This document shows, one piece after another, positions 1 through 9,146 of a stretch of DNA of 64,000 bases. The notes under the pieces were generated by a model. The model saw nothing but the letters and a program-made list of their open reading frames with translations, was not told the origin of the DNA and made no database searches. Location: the NCBI GenBank assembly GCA_002347365.1, contig DDWT01000012.1, positions 134,206 to 198,205 of the forward strand, written 5' to 3'. The stretch comes from Actinobacteria bacterium UBA2279. Lineage in GTDB: Bacteria > Actinomycetota > Coriobacteriia > Anaerosomatales > Anaerosomataceae. The stretch's first letter is position 1. Every line of letters starts with the position of its first letter. The translations under genes and the position numbers were made by a program.

Positions 1-1698
1 TTCTCCAATGCGTCCGCGATCTCTGGTGACTATCTGTCTGCCGCGTCTTTCCTTGGCGTTGCCGGTGCCGTTTACGCATCAGGTCTCGATGGTGTCTGGT
101 ACGCAGCGGGATTCGCAGGCGGCTTCATGGTCGTTGTGCTCTTCATAGCGTCTGCATTACGTCGCTTCGGTGAGTACACGGTTGCCGACTTCGCATTCGG
201 GCGTTTCGGCTCTCACCGCATCCGACTTGTCACCGTGGTCATGGTTCTCATAACAAGCATGTTCTACATGGCGCCCCAGATGTACGGGGCAGGCACCACT
301 TGGAAGGTGCTCGTAGGCCGAGGCATGTTCGGAATGGACCCATATACTACCGGTGTGGTGGTCGTTGCTGGGATCATCATGTTCTACGTTGCAGTCGGTG
401 GCATGAAGGGCACGACGCTCAACCAGATCTTCCAGTTCTGGTGGATGACGTTCGCGATGCTTCTGATCGTCTTCTTCGCTTTCGGCAACGGTTTCAGCTA
501 CTCCGGTGACCTGCAGGCTGCTTCAGATGGGACGTTGGTCAACACCAAGGTTATGACGGTCGAGCAGTTAACCGCTGATGATGGTGCGATACTGGCAAAG
601 GCCGAAAGCGTCATGTCTGCCGACGAGTTCGCCGATGTGCAGGCGACAGTTGATGCTGGCGACATGACCGTACGGATCCCCGTTGCGATTCCGGCGGTCA
701 ACAAGCTCCATGAGTTGCGCGACATGATATTCAGTGAGCCCGGGCATCGCTACAATGCATTCGATCAGTTCTCGATGGTGCTGGCGCTCGTCTTGGGCAC
801 GGCCGGTCTGCCGCATATCCTGAACAGGTACTACACCAATCCGTCAGGTGCTGCAGCACGCCGCTCCACCTTCTGGGTGCTCGTGTTCATCGGTGTCTTC
901 TACATCATGGCCCCGATCGTCGGTCTTGCGGGCATCGGTTTCATCCGCGATGCTGTAGCGAGCGGAACAGCTCCACCTACCGCTGACTACGTCAACGGCA
1001 TGCTTGTGAAGTCTGATGCACTTATGCCGACGATCGCGCAGATCCTCGGTGGCGAGTGGCTCATGGGTGTTGTCTCCGCAGGTGCCTTCGCGGCTATGTT
1101 CTCAACCGTCGGTGGACTGCTCATCGCCTCCGCCTCCGCGGTCGGCCATGACGTCTATGAGAAGTACGTCAACCCGAACGCGACTGAGAAGCAGCGCGTG
1201 TTCGTCGGCAAGGCAGCTGTTGTGGCCTTTGCCTTGATCGCCATGGGCATCGGTCTCGGCATCCCGGTCTCCGGTCTGGACCAGGCCTACCCGGCCCTCA
1301 TCGCGATGATGGTGACCTGGGCGTTCGCGGTCGGCGCCGGTGCATTCGTCCCGATGCTGCTCACTGGCATCTGGTGGAAGGGCACCACGGAGAAGGGTGC
1401 GATCTCGGGGATGCTCGTCGGCGGTGGCGGCTCGATTCTCATCATCGTGCTGAACATCCTGCGGCAGCTGGGTGTCCTGGGAGGCGATGGTCTCGTCGGC
1501 TTCCTCGGTAGCCTGACCTTCCCGACACTGTTCACGTTCCCCCTCGCACTCGCGACGATCATCATCGTCAGCAAGCTCGACGGACAGCTTCCCAAGAACG
1601 TGGACGAGATCTGGATGCGCATCCACGGCACCGCCCACGAGCGGTACGAGAAGCAGTACGGCTTGGACAAGGTCGGCACGATGTTCGGGAAGCAATAG
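1..1698 (+). CDS. Sodium:solute symporter, acetate/cation symporter type (5' end outside window)
   Basis: The frame is open from base 1, so the gene starts upstream; 565 residues are visible. The first residues (FSNASAISGDYLSAASFLG) match the sodium-binding TM1 region of the ActP/SSS family, which has NxxAIAGDYxSAASFLG. About a dozen membrane segments follow. The family takes up small monocarboxylates such as acetate with Na+. A soluble insert of about 80 residues (around 550-760 bp, VMTVEQLTADD to SEPGHRYNAFDQ) separates two membrane segments, as in many actinobacterial homologues. The C-terminal tail is charged and cytoplasmic. A strong hairpin follows. Substrate is inferred; the SSS family assignment is firm. 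Confidence 0.88.
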   Translation, partial: FSNASAISGDYLSAASFLGVAGAVYASGLDGVWYAAGFAGGFMVVVLFIASALRRFGEYTVADFAFGRFGSHRIRLVTVVMVLITSMFYMAPQMYGAGTTWKVLVGRGMFGMDPYTTGVVVVAGIIMFYVAVGGMKGTTLNQIFQFWWMTFAMLLIVFFAFGNGFSYSGDLQAASDGTLVNTKVMTVEQLTADDGAILAKAESVMSADEFADVQATVDAGDMTVRIPVAIPAVNKLHELRDMIFSEPGHRYNAFDQFSMVLALVLGTAGLPHILNRYYTNPSGAAARRSTFWVLVFIGVFYIMAPIVGLAGIGFIRDAVASGTAPPTADYVNGMLVKSDALMPTIAQILGGEWLMGVVSAGAFAAMFSTVGGLLIASASAVGHDVYEKYVNPNATEKQRVFVGKAAVVAFALIAMGIGLGIPVSGLDQAYPALIAMMVTWAFAVGAGAFVPMLLTGIWWKGTTEKGAISGMLVGGGGSILIIVLNILRQLGVLGGDGLVGFLGSLTFPTLFTFPLALATIIIVSKLDGQLPKNVDEIWMRIHGTAHERYEKQYGLDKVGTMFGKQ

Positions 1699-1747
1699 AC
1701 GACTCACTCCCCTGTCGAAGCTCTTCCCCCCAGGGAGCTTCGCATTC

Positions 1748-1781
1748 GGTGCCGGCCCTCCGCCCCCGGAGGGCCGGCACC
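1748..1781. terminator. Bidirectional hairpin terminator between symporter and pgi
   Basis: Two perfect 14-base arms (GGTGCCGGCCCTCC at 1748-1761 and its complement at 1768-1781) flank a 6-base loop, between the convergent ends of the symporter and pgi. A weaker 7-base stem (GAAGCTC/GAGCTTC, 1717-1741) lies just before it. No clear T-tract is present on either side, so intrinsic termination is inferred from stem strength and position. Confidence 0.7.
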
Positions 1782-1790
1782 CTCACGTTC

Positions 1791-3440
1791 TCAGCTGGTC
1801 GCGGCCTGAGTGATGTCGTCGGCGAGCGTGCCGATCTCGTGCTGGCTGAGGCCGGGCAGATCGATGCGCATCACGCGACACCCGTGCTTTGCCAGGGTGG
1901 CCAGATCCCCCTCCGCCTGAGCTCGATGCAGCGGCGCCAGGCGGAAGTCCTTCTTCGGTATCTCGAAATCAGTGCGGTCGCGCGTCGTGATCATCAGGAA
2001 CACGCCGTTGTTGGGCCCGCCTTTGTGGAGCTGCCCGGTCGAATGCAGGTAGCGCGGACCGAGCTCGAAGCAGACCGCTACGCCTGTTGCATCGGCAAGT
2101 CGTTTCACTGCGATACGCAGCGGCATGATCAGCGACTCGTCTTCGGGCAGATACGCGAGCAGTGCCACGTAGTCGCCCTCCTTGATGCTGCTGAGAGCCA
2201 CGCGCAGCGCCTCGACCTGATCCGCCGGAGGCGCGTCCGGCGCGGCCAGCCCGCCCGCATAGGTGATCCAGGTCCCGGCTACATCCGCCGAGGCGCGTGG
2301 CGCGGTCGCCTTGCCCGCGAGGATGGCGGTCGTAGCGTTCTTCGCCTCGGTGACGTTGGGCTCATCGAACGGGTTGACGCCCATCAGGAATCCCGCAAGT
2401 GCGATGGCGTACTCCCACCGCAGGAACTCCGCCCCGATGTCGTAGGAGTCCGTCAAGACGAGCTCGAAGACGGGGGTGTCGGCAGCGGCTGCCTTAGACC
2501 ACGTCCTCAAGTCCTCGTCATCGGAGTAGCGGATGACCACAACGCCGCGATCGTCTCCGTAGCCCGTGGGGATGGACGTGCTTTGCTCTACGACTGGGAC
2601 GATACCTTTGCCTTCCTTGCCGAGCGATTCGGCCACGAGCTGTTCGATCCACAGCCCGAAGGAGCGCAGTCGGGGAGAGCACACGATCGTGAGCTTGTCG
2701 CGTTGGGCCTCGTAGCGTTCGATGATCCACGCCGCGAGCGATGCCCCCGGGTTCTGCTCGGCAGGAGCCTTGCACGCGTCCTCCATCACCGCAGCGCGCT
2801 CGATCAATGTGGGCAGATCGACTCCGATGAGTGCTGCGGGTGCTAGGCCGAACATGCTGAGAGCCGAGTAGCGTCCCCCGACCGTCGCTGGGGATGACAG
2901 CGTCACGCGCATCAGCTCGCGCTGCCGCAGCTTCTCCAGCGGCGAACCGGGGTCGGTGATGACGATGAAGCGACGACCCGCTGCCGGGCGGGGCATGGCG
3001 GCTTCCATCCACTGACGGAATATCGCATACAGCGACAGCGGCTCGATGGTCGATCCCGACTTGGATGCCACGATGAAGAACGTCCGAGTGGCATCGAGTG
3101 TATCGAGCAGTGTCCTCACCGCCACCGGCGAGGTCGTGTCGAGCGCGTGCAGTCGCGGCATCCGGGGCGAGGAGCCGATCACACGTGACAGAACGAGAGG
3201 GGCGAGAGACGAGCCGCCCATGCCGAGCAGGACCAGGTCGTCGGCTCCCTCCTCGGCAAGCGCCCTGGCAAGATTCTCGAGCAGCGGCAAGCGGCCCGTG
3301 GCCTTGCTGGCTAGGTCGGTCCAGCCCATACGCTGGACGATCGGGATGCGCGCGTCGAAGTCTTCACAGTACAGGCTGGCGTCCCGGCCGTTGAGTCGAC
3401 CGATGGCGTCGGCCTCGACGAGCCGTTGGAGGGCATCCAT
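1791..3440 (-). CDS. pgi: Glucose-6-phosphate isomerase
   Basis: Interconverts glucose-6-phosphate and fructose-6-phosphate in the cytoplasm. The 549-residue product shows the family landmarks in order: the first SIS fold with LLGMGGSSLAP, the phosphate-binding loop VASKSGSTIEP, GGRYSALSMFGL, the second SIS fold with LGKEGKGIVPVVEQST, and GVNPFDEPNVTEAKN. The long C-terminal part with FELGPRYLHSTGQLHKGG carries the catalytic-lysine region. It lies 10 bases downstream of the DMT transporter gene and is the last gene of the leftward hyp block. Two glycolytic genes (eno, pyk) lie at the other end of the window. The start ATG follows a GGAGACC ribosome site. Confidence 0.93.
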   Translation of the reverse strand: MDALQRLVEADAIGRLNGRDASLYCEDFDARIPIVQRMGWTDLASKATGRLPLLENLARALAEEGADDLVLLGMGGSSLAPLVLSRVIGSSPRMPRLHALDTTSPVAVRTLLDTLDATRTFFIVASKSGSTIEPLSLYAIFRQWMEAAMPRPAAGRRFIVITDPGSPLEKLRQRELMRVTLSSPATVGGRYSALSMFGLAPAALIGVDLPTLIERAAVMEDACKAPAEQNPGASLAAWIIERYEAQRDKLTIVCSPRLRSFGLWIEQLVAESLGKEGKGIVPVVEQSTSIPTGYGDDRGVVVIRYSDDEDLRTWSKAAAADTPVFELVLTDSYDIGAEFLRWEYAIALAGFLMGVNPFDEPNVTEAKNATTAILAGKATAPRASADVAGTWITYAGGLAAPDAPPADQVEALRVALSSIKEGDYVALLAYLPEDESLIMPLRIAVKRLADATGVAVCFELGPRYLHSTGQLHKGGPNNGVFLMITTRDRTDFEIPKKDFRLAPLHRAQAEGDLATLAKHGCRVMRIDLPGLSQHEIGTLADDITQAATS

Positions 3441-3450
3441 GACGGTCTCC

Positions 3451-4383
3451 TTACCGGGGGGTCGGTTCAGTGAGCAGACTCGGCGCCTCTATTGCCGGCG
3501 CCGGTTCCATTCTAGCCACTATGACTCCCCCTGCGACAACAAGCGTCCCACCGAGCATGACGAGCGGTGTCAGCTGCTGGCCGAGGAAGACCGCGCCGAA
3601 TACCACGCCGCTCACCGGCTCCGCGTAGGTGAGGATAGCGCCGTGGTCAGCGCGCACCCGCTTCAAACCGGAGAGGAAGAGGAAGCCGGTGAGGACGGTT
3701 GCAACAAGCGAGAGCATGGCGAGCGCCGTCCATTCGCGCGTGGTGGACGGACCCGAGAACAGCAGCAGGGCGGGGGAGAGCAGGGCTGCTGCGACGAGGT
3801 CTTCGACCAGCATGAGCGCGTACGGGCTCACTCCGCCGAGCAGCCGCTTGGCGTTGAGGATCAGCGCCGCATAGGTCGCCGATGAGGCGAACGCGATCAG
3901 ACTGCCGATGAGTACGGAACTGCCGGACTCATGGCCGACGGTGGCGAGCAGGACGGCGGTCGTGCCTCCCAGGGCCAGCGCGAGGGGTAGAAGAACGCGG
4001 CGGTCGAAGCGCTCCTTGAGCAGCAGTGGCAGCAGCACTGCTACCCACACAGGGCCCGTGTATCCGAGGATCTCGCCGATAGCGACGCCTGCAAGGCGCA
4101 GCCCGAAGAAGAAGAGCACCCAGTTGAGCGCCAGCAGTGCGCCGTTGGACGCAAGTCCCAACCACGTTTTGCGCGACAGGGTCTTGAGTTCGCGGATGAC
4201 GCCGAGGAACGGCGCGGCTAACGCGAGAACGAGTCCGGAGATCCCCACGCGGTAGAAGACGATCACGACGGGGTGAACGCCCTCGGCCATGTCGAGCATG
4301 ATCGGAATCGTGCCCCAGGTGATCGCGGCGGTGAGGATGAGTGCGAGACCGACAGCAGAGTCGCTACGTGCGGCGCGAATCAT
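3451..4383 (-). CDS. DMT-superfamily (EamA) transporter
   Basis: 310 residues with about ten hydrophobic segments in two homologous halves, as in EamA/RhaT-type drug/metabolite transporters. The first half opens with LTAAITWGTIPIMLDMAEGVHPVVIVFYRVGISGLVLAL, typical of TM1-TM2 in the family. The second half begins near residue 155 (IGSLIAFASSATYAALILNAKR). Family members export amino acids or other small metabolites across the inner membrane; the substrate cannot be read from sequence. It lies 6 bases after hypE, so co-transcription with the hyp genes is likely but a functional link is not evident. Confidence 0.82.
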   Translation of the reverse strand: MIRAARSDSAVGLALILTAAITWGTIPIMLDMAEGVHPVVIVFYRVGISGLVLALAAPFLGVIRELKTLSRKTWLGLASNGALLALNWVLFFFGLRLAGVAIGEILGYTGPVWVAVLLPLLLKERFDRRVLLPLALALGGTTAVLLATVGHESGSSVLIGSLIAFASSATYAALILNAKRLLGGVSPYALMLVEDLVAAALLSPALLLFSGPSTTREWTALAMLSLVATVLTGFLFLSGLKRVRADHGAILTYAEPVSGVVFGAVFLGQQLTPLVMLGGTLVVAGGVIVARMEPAPAIEAPSLLTEPTPR

Positions 4384-4389
4384 AGCGTC

Positions 4390-5400
4390 TCAGCAGATCC
4401 TCGGCAGTTGCTCGCCCACGAGCATGTCCATGATGCGAGTCGCGCCGAATGCGGTCTTCACGTAGACCTTCCCTGCCGGACCCTCTGCCACGGTGCCCAC
4501 GATCGCCGCTTCCTCCCCGTACGGTGCAGTGCGCATTGAAGCGAGTGCCGCCTCGGCCTGCCCGGCAGGGACGACAGCGACCATCTTGCCCTCGTTGGCG
4601 ACCTGGAAGACGTCATAGCCGAGCATCTCGCTTGCGCCGCGTACCTGGTCGCGCACGGGTACGGCGTTCTCTTCGACTGTGATGGACACTCCGGATGCAC
4701 TCGCGAGTTCGTTCAGCGTCGATGCAAGGCCACCCCTCGTGGGGTCGCGGAAGCAGCGCACGTCGGGAGCAGCTTCCAGTACTGCCGCTATCAGCGCTGC
4801 GAGCGGGGCTGCGTCGCTCTCGATATCGGTGGAGAAAGAGAGGCCCTCGCGTGTGGATATGACCGCGATGCCGTGATCTCCAAGCGTGCCCGAGACGAGC
4901 ACGATGTCGCCGGGACGGCAGTGCGAACCTGAGAGATCGACTCCCTCGGCAAGTACCCCCACGCCGGCTGTGTTGATGTAGCAGCCGTCGCCATGACCCT
5001 TCTCGACGACCTTCGTGTCGCCGGTGACGATGCGTACGCCCGCCTCGGCGGCGGAGTCGCGCATCGATACGAGGATGCGGCGCAGGTCTGCGATCGGCAT
5101 GCCTTCCTCCAGGATGAAGCCCACCGAGAGGTACAGGGGGCGTGCGCCGGAGGTCGCGATGTCGTTGACGGTGCCGCAGACCGCGAGGCGACCGATGTCG
5201 CCACCGGGGAAGAAGAGCGGGTTGACGACGTAGGTGTCGGTGCTGATCGCGAGCCGGGAGCCGGGGAAGTCGAGCGCTGCAGCATCATCCATGCGCATGA
5301 GGACATCGTCGGCGAAGCCCGCCATGAAGACGTCTTCGATGAGCTCTCGCATCATCGTTCCGCCGCTGCCGTGCGCAAGCAGTATCCGGTCTTGTCGCAA
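4390..5400 (-). CDS. hypE: Hydrogenase maturation protein HypE
   Basis: HypE dehydrates a carbamoyl group carried on its C-terminal cysteine to thiocyanate, supplying the CN ligands of [NiFe]-hydrogenase iron. The protein ends in LVGEQLPRIC, the canonical PRIC tail with the acceptor cysteine. The N-terminus HGSGGTMMRELIEDVF and the PurM-like ATP-binding folds (IVTGDTKVVEKG, DPTRGGLASTLNEL) are intact. I chose the TTG at 5398-5400, 7 or so bases after GAGGGAGGG, because the open frame upstream overlaps hypD and encodes nothing HypE-like. This gives 336 residues, the usual HypE size. It follows hypD after a 29-base gap. Confidence 0.93.
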   Translation of the reverse strand: MRQDRILLAHGSGGTMMRELIEDVFMAGFADDVLMRMDDAAALDFPGSRLAISTDTYVVNPLFFPGGDIGRLAVCGTVNDIATSGARPLYLSVGFILEEGMPIADLRRILVSMRDSAAEAGVRIVTGDTKVVEKGHGDGCYINTAGVGVLAEGVDLSGSHCRPGDIVLVSGTLGDHGIAVISTREGLSFSTDIESDAAPLAALIAAVLEAAPDVRCFRDPTRGGLASTLNELASASGVSITVEENAVPVRDQVRGASEMLGYDVFQVANEGKMVAVVPAGQAEAALASMRTAPYGEEAAIVGTVAEGPAGKVYVKTAFGATRIMDMLVGEQLPRIC

Positions 5401-5429
5401 CGCGATCCCTCCCTCAAGAGTACGGCGGC

Positions 5430-6527
5430 CTAGGCCCTGCCGTAGTCGGTGTAGCGATAGTAGGCGGCGCAGGAGCCCTCGGAGGACACCATGCACGGGC
5501 CGATGGGGTGCTCGGGTGTGCAGCCCTTGCCGAACAGCTTGCACTCGTAGGGGAGCACCACGCCGCGCAGCACGTCGCCGCACTGGCAGCCCTTGATCTC
5601 GCGCGGCTCCGGCGGCGTGACCGGGATGCGCATGCGTGCGTCGTAATGTGCGAACTCCTCACGCACCATCAGGCCGGTACCCGGGATGACGCCGATCCCT
5701 CGCCATTCGGCGTCGGTCGCCTCGAAGACCTCTTCGATTGCGGCGACTGCCGAGGGGTTGCCTTCCGGCATGACCGCACGCTTGTAGCCGATCTCGACTT
5801 CCGCGCGACCGTCGGCGAGCTGCTTGGCAAGCATGTAGACGCCCTGGAGGACGTCGACGGGCTCGAAGCCGGTGATGACACACGGTACGCCGTACTTCTC
5901 GGCAAGGAAGCGGTAAGGCTCCACGCCGATGATGGTGGACACGTGGCCGGGAAGGATGAAGCCGTTGATCTGCACTTCGGGGTCGTTGACCAGCGCCTCG
6001 AGCGCTGCTGGGACCGTCTTGTGCAAGGAGAGCGCCGACCAATTCTCAAGACCGCGCCTGGACGCCTCGCGGATCGTGAGTGCGACTGCGGGCGCGGTGG
6101 TCTCAAAGCCGACGCCGAGGAAGACGACGTGCTTGTCGGGGTTCTTCTCGGCGGTGGTGAGTGAATCGAGAGGCGAGTAGACGATGCGGACATCGCGCCC
6201 GTCCGCCTTCTCGCGCGATAGCGAGGAGTAGCTTCCCGGCACCTTCATCATGTCGCCGAAGGTGGTGAGGATGACATCGGGTTGACGGCCGATCTCGATG
6301 GCGAGATCGATCTCGGCGTTCGCGGTCACGCAGACCGGGCAGCCGGGTCCCGAGAGGAGCGTGACGGTGTCCGGCATGACCTCGCGCAGGCCGTTCTTCG
6401 CGATCGCCATCGTGTGCGTACCGCAGACTTCCATCAGCTTGCAGGGCGCTATGGTGAGACGATGGAGTTCGTCGATGAGGTGCCGGGCTACATCGGGGTC
6501 ACGGAAGCCCGACAGCACGTCGCTCAC
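5430..6527 (-). CDS. hypD: Hydrogenase maturation protein HypD
   Basis: HypD is the iron-sulfur scaffold on which, together with HypC, the Fe(CN)2CO unit of [NiFe]-hydrogenases is assembled. The 365-residue product has the conserved cysteine motifs CKLMEVCGTHTMAI near residue 29 and GPGCPVCV near residue 85, plus GFETTAPA and the 4Fe-4S ligand region near the C-terminus (GCQCGDVLRG, CKLFGKGCTPEHPIGPCMVSSEG). The start codon overlaps the hypC stop by 4 bases, indicating translational coupling of the two partners. Confidence 0.95.
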   Translation of the reverse strand: MSDVLSGFRDPDVARHLIDELHRLTIAPCKLMEVCGTHTMAIAKNGLREVMPDTVTLLSGPGCPVCVTANAEIDLAIEIGRQPDVILTTFGDMMKVPGSYSSLSREKADGRDVRIVYSPLDSLTTAEKNPDKHVVFLGVGFETTAPAVALTIREASRRGLENWSALSLHKTVPAALEALVNDPEVQINGFILPGHVSTIIGVEPYRFLAEKYGVPCVITGFEPVDVLQGVYMLAKQLADGRAEVEIGYKRAVMPEGNPSAVAAIEEVFEATDAEWRGIGVIPGTGLMVREEFAHYDARMRIPVTPPEPREIKGCQCGDVLRGVVLPYECKLFGKGCTPEHPIGPCMVSSEGSCAAYYRYTDYGRA

Positions 6528-6787
6528 GAGGCCTCCGCTTCTTCGGTCTCGATCTCCTCGAACTCCGTGGGGATGCCGTATTCCTTGATGATCTCCATCG
6601 TCTCGGCAGCGAACTGCTCTGAGACGACCTCGATGGCGAATCCGGCATGCACGAGCACGTGGTCTCCGACGCTGGCGCCCGGAACCATCATGACGTTGAC
6701 CTGTCGCTGCACGCCCAGGATATCAACCAGTGCGACCGGGCTGCCCTCAGGCTGCTCGATGATCTTTGCGGGGATCGCAAGGCACAT
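6524..6787 (-). CDS. hypC: Hydrogenase maturation chaperone HypC
   Basis: A small (87-residue) chaperone that carries the iron unit from HypD to the hydrogenase large-subunit precursor. It starts with the invariant MCLAIPAKI, where Cys2 is the functional residue, then VDILGVQRQVNVMMVPGASVGDHVLVHAGFAIEVV, the HypC/HupF fold. The acidic C-terminal tail (EFEEIETEEAEAS) is slightly longer than usual. It lies 15 bases after hypF and overlaps hypD by 4 bases. A GGAGG-type site precedes the ATG. Confidence 0.95.
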   Translation of the reverse strand: MCLAIPAKIIEQPEGSPVALVDILGVQRQVNVMMVPGASVGDHVLVHAGFAIEVVSEQFAAETMEIIKEYGIPTEFEEIETEEAEAS

Positions 6788-6802
6788 GCCGTCCTCCGTT
6801 CG

Positions 6803-9142
6803 TCACAGTTCGTGTCTGCGCGCCCACGCTACCACGGCTTGCCCGTAGGAGATACCACCATCGTTCACAGGGAGGCGCACATGGGTGAGTGGCCGCATGC
6901 CAGCGGCGGTCAGCCGCTCGATCGCTCCACCTAAGACGAGCCGGTTCATGAAGACCCCGCCTGCCATGGCAACGGTGTTGGTTCCGAGCTCAGCAGACGC
7001 CCGGGCGCATGCGTCAACTATAGCGGCAACCACCGCACGGTGGAAGCGAGTAGAAATTACCTGGGAGGGTATTCCAGCAACGAGGTCGTCGAGCACGGCC
7101 GCCAGTACGGGAGCGCTGTCGATGACGAGGGGGCCGGCTCCGCGCAGTTCGAACCGGTAGGCGCCCTCCGCGTTCGGGTCTGCGAGGGCCTCGACTTCGA
7201 TCGCGGCCTGGCCCTCGTAGAGCGCGTCGTCGCGTACGTCGCAAAGCGCCGCCACGGCGTCGAAGAGACGTCCCATCGATGAGGTGGGCAGGCTGTTCAC
7301 GCCGCGTTCGATCATTGTGAGCAGCGTCCGCTCTTCTCCCTCGGCAAGTCGTGAGCGCAGGGCGTCGGCTCCGCGATGGCCGAGAAGCCCGGCTGCCTGC
7401 AGCGCCGCCACAGCCATGCGGGCGGGGCGACGGATCGCCGAGGAGCCGCCCACAAGCGGCATCTCGCTCAGGTGTGCGAAGCGGGTGAACCCACCCCAGG
7501 TGGAGAGCAACACCTCGCCGCCCCAGATGTGACCGTCGGTGCCGTAGCCCGTGCCATCGAACGCGACGCCTACGAACGGGTCGCTCACGCCATGCTCGGC
7601 CGCGACGCCCACGACATGCGCGTGATGGTGCTGCACGCCCACGCTCGGAAGTCCCAGACCGAGCGCGAACTTGGTCGAGAGGTACTCGGGATGCAGGTCG
7701 TAGGCGATGAGCTCCGGACGGATACGGAAGAGTCGCTGATAGAGCTCGAGCGTGCGTTCGTAGTGGTCGAGCGTCTCCGCGTTCTCCATGTCGCCGATGT
7801 GCTGGCTCACGAACGCGTAGTCGCCTTTCACGAGCGCGAACGTGTTCTTCTGCTCGGGACCGGCGGCGAGTATGTCGATGTCGCTCTCGAACGGCAGGCG
7901 CAACGGGAACGGGGCGAATCCGCGCGCCCGACGCACTAGCTCGGTCGTGCTGCGCACGACGCGTACGACCGAGTCGTCGTAGCGTGAGTAGATCTCGCGG
8001 TCGTGCAGCAAGAACGCGTCAGCGATCCCGCTGAGACGCTCGAGGGCTTCAGCGTTGCCCGTCGCGATCGGCTCTTCGGACAGGTTGCCGCTGGTCATCA
8101 CCAGCGGGCGGCCGATATCGCGAAGCAGTAGGTGGTGTAGTGGCGTGTAGGGGAGCATGACGCCTATCTCGGCCAGGCCCGGCGCCACGGATGGTGCCAG
8201 AACAGAAGCACCCTCGCCGATGTGAAGAAGGACGATCGGCCGAGAAGGGCCGGACAGCAGTGCTTCCTCATCAGGCGAGAGCGCACACAAGGCGCGCACG
8301 TTTTCGATGGTAGCGACCATGATCGCCAGCGGCTTTCCCCAACGATGCTTGCGTTCACGCAGCACGGTGACGGCATCCTCACTCGTCGCGTCGCACGCGA
8401 GCTGGAAACCGCCAAGACCCTTGATCGCCAGTATCTCTCCAGCGAGGAGTCGCCGTTTCGCCTCGGCAAGGAGCACATCGGAGCGTGAACGCTCGGCATC
8501 CCGGTCGCGATGCGGGCGTGGAGCGATCTCCCGCTTCTCGGTCCAACACCAGCCGTCCTCGACTCCCCCGGCATTGAGGTAGAGACGGGGGCCGCAGATG
8601 AAACACGCATCAGGCTGTGCATGGAAGCGGCGATCGGCCGGATCTCCGTATTCAGCCGCGCACTCGGGACACATCGGGAAGTCCCGCATCGTCGTCATGG
8701 GGCGGTCGTAGGGAACGTCCTCGATGATCGTGAATCGGGGACCGCAGTTCGTGCAGTTGATGAAGGGGTAGCGGAAGCGCCGGTCAGCGGGATCGAGCAA
8801 CTCGCGTTCGCAGGCCTCGCACGTGCCGATGTCGGGAGAAACGAGTGTCATCGCCCCGTCTACCGTCTCGGAAGCGACTATCGTGAAGCTATCGAAGCCC
8901 TCGGGGTCCACGTCCTCGGCTACCACCGACTCGACGACCGCCATCGGCGGAGCCGCGTCCCGCAGCATCCGCGCGAATGCGTCGACATCTTGAGGAGACC
9001 CTTCGGCGACGCAGTAGACACCGTCAGAGGAGTTACGGACCCAGCCCGTGATGCCGGATTCGCGCGCCAGCTTGTAGACGAACGGGCGGAATCCCACGCC
9101 CTGTACGACCCCCGTGACATGCAGCGAGAGCGCCTTTATCAC
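6803..9142 (-). CDS. hypF: Carbamoyltransferase HypF
   Basis: HypF makes carbamoyl-AMP from carbamoyl phosphate and ATP and transfers the carbamoyl group to HypE. All domains are present in 779 residues: an acylphosphatase-like domain (1-90, GVVQGVGFRPFVYKLA), two zinc-finger units (CEACE...CTNCGPRF and CPECA...CFICGPR, about 109-185), a YrdC-like domain (about 220-400, LAIKGLGGFQLACDA), and a Kae1-like carbamoyltransferase domain (about 400-779) with the metal-binding HHHAHVVGVAAEHG. Length and motifs are normal. It lies 4 bases downstream of the zinc-ribbon/HEPN-like gene. hypA, hypB and hydrogenase subunits are not in the window. Confidence 0.95.
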   Translation of the reverse strand: MIKALSLHVTGVVQGVGFRPFVYKLARESGITGWVRNSSDGVYCVAEGSPQDVDAFARMLRDAAPPMAVVESVVAEDVDPEGFDSFTIVASETVDGAMTLVSPDIGTCEACERELLDPADRRFRYPFINCTNCGPRFTIIEDVPYDRPMTTMRDFPMCPECAAEYGDPADRRFHAQPDACFICGPRLYLNAGGVEDGWCWTEKREIAPRPHRDRDAERSRSDVLLAEAKRRLLAGEILAIKGLGGFQLACDATSEDAVTVLRERKHRWGKPLAIMVATIENVRALCALSPDEEALLSGPSRPIVLLHIGEGASVLAPSVAPGLAEIGVMLPYTPLHHLLLRDIGRPLVMTSGNLSEEPIATGNAEALERLSGIADAFLLHDREIYSRYDDSVVRVVRSTTELVRRARGFAPFPLRLPFESDIDILAAGPEQKNTFALVKGDYAFVSQHIGDMENAETLDHYERTLELYQRLFRIRPELIAYDLHPEYLSTKFALGLGLPSVGVQHHHAHVVGVAAEHGVSDPFVGVAFDGTGYGTDGHIWGGEVLLSTWGGFTRFAHLSEMPLVGGSSAIRRPARMAVAALQAAGLLGHRGADALRSRLAEGEERTLLTMIERGVNSLPTSSMGRLFDAVAALCDVRDDALYEGQAAIEVEALADPNAEGAYRFELRGAGPLVIDSAPVLAAVLDDLVAGIPSQVISTRFHRAVVAAIVDACARASAELGTNTVAMAGGVFMNRLVLGGAIERLTAAGMRPLTHVRLPVNDGGISYGQAVVAWARRHEL

Positions 9143-9146
9143 GCTC

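Noticed and set aside
1749..2846. A 365-codon open frame opposite pgi
   Set aside because: It starts within the hairpin terminator, runs inside pgi and its product has no domain; pgi is unmistakable.
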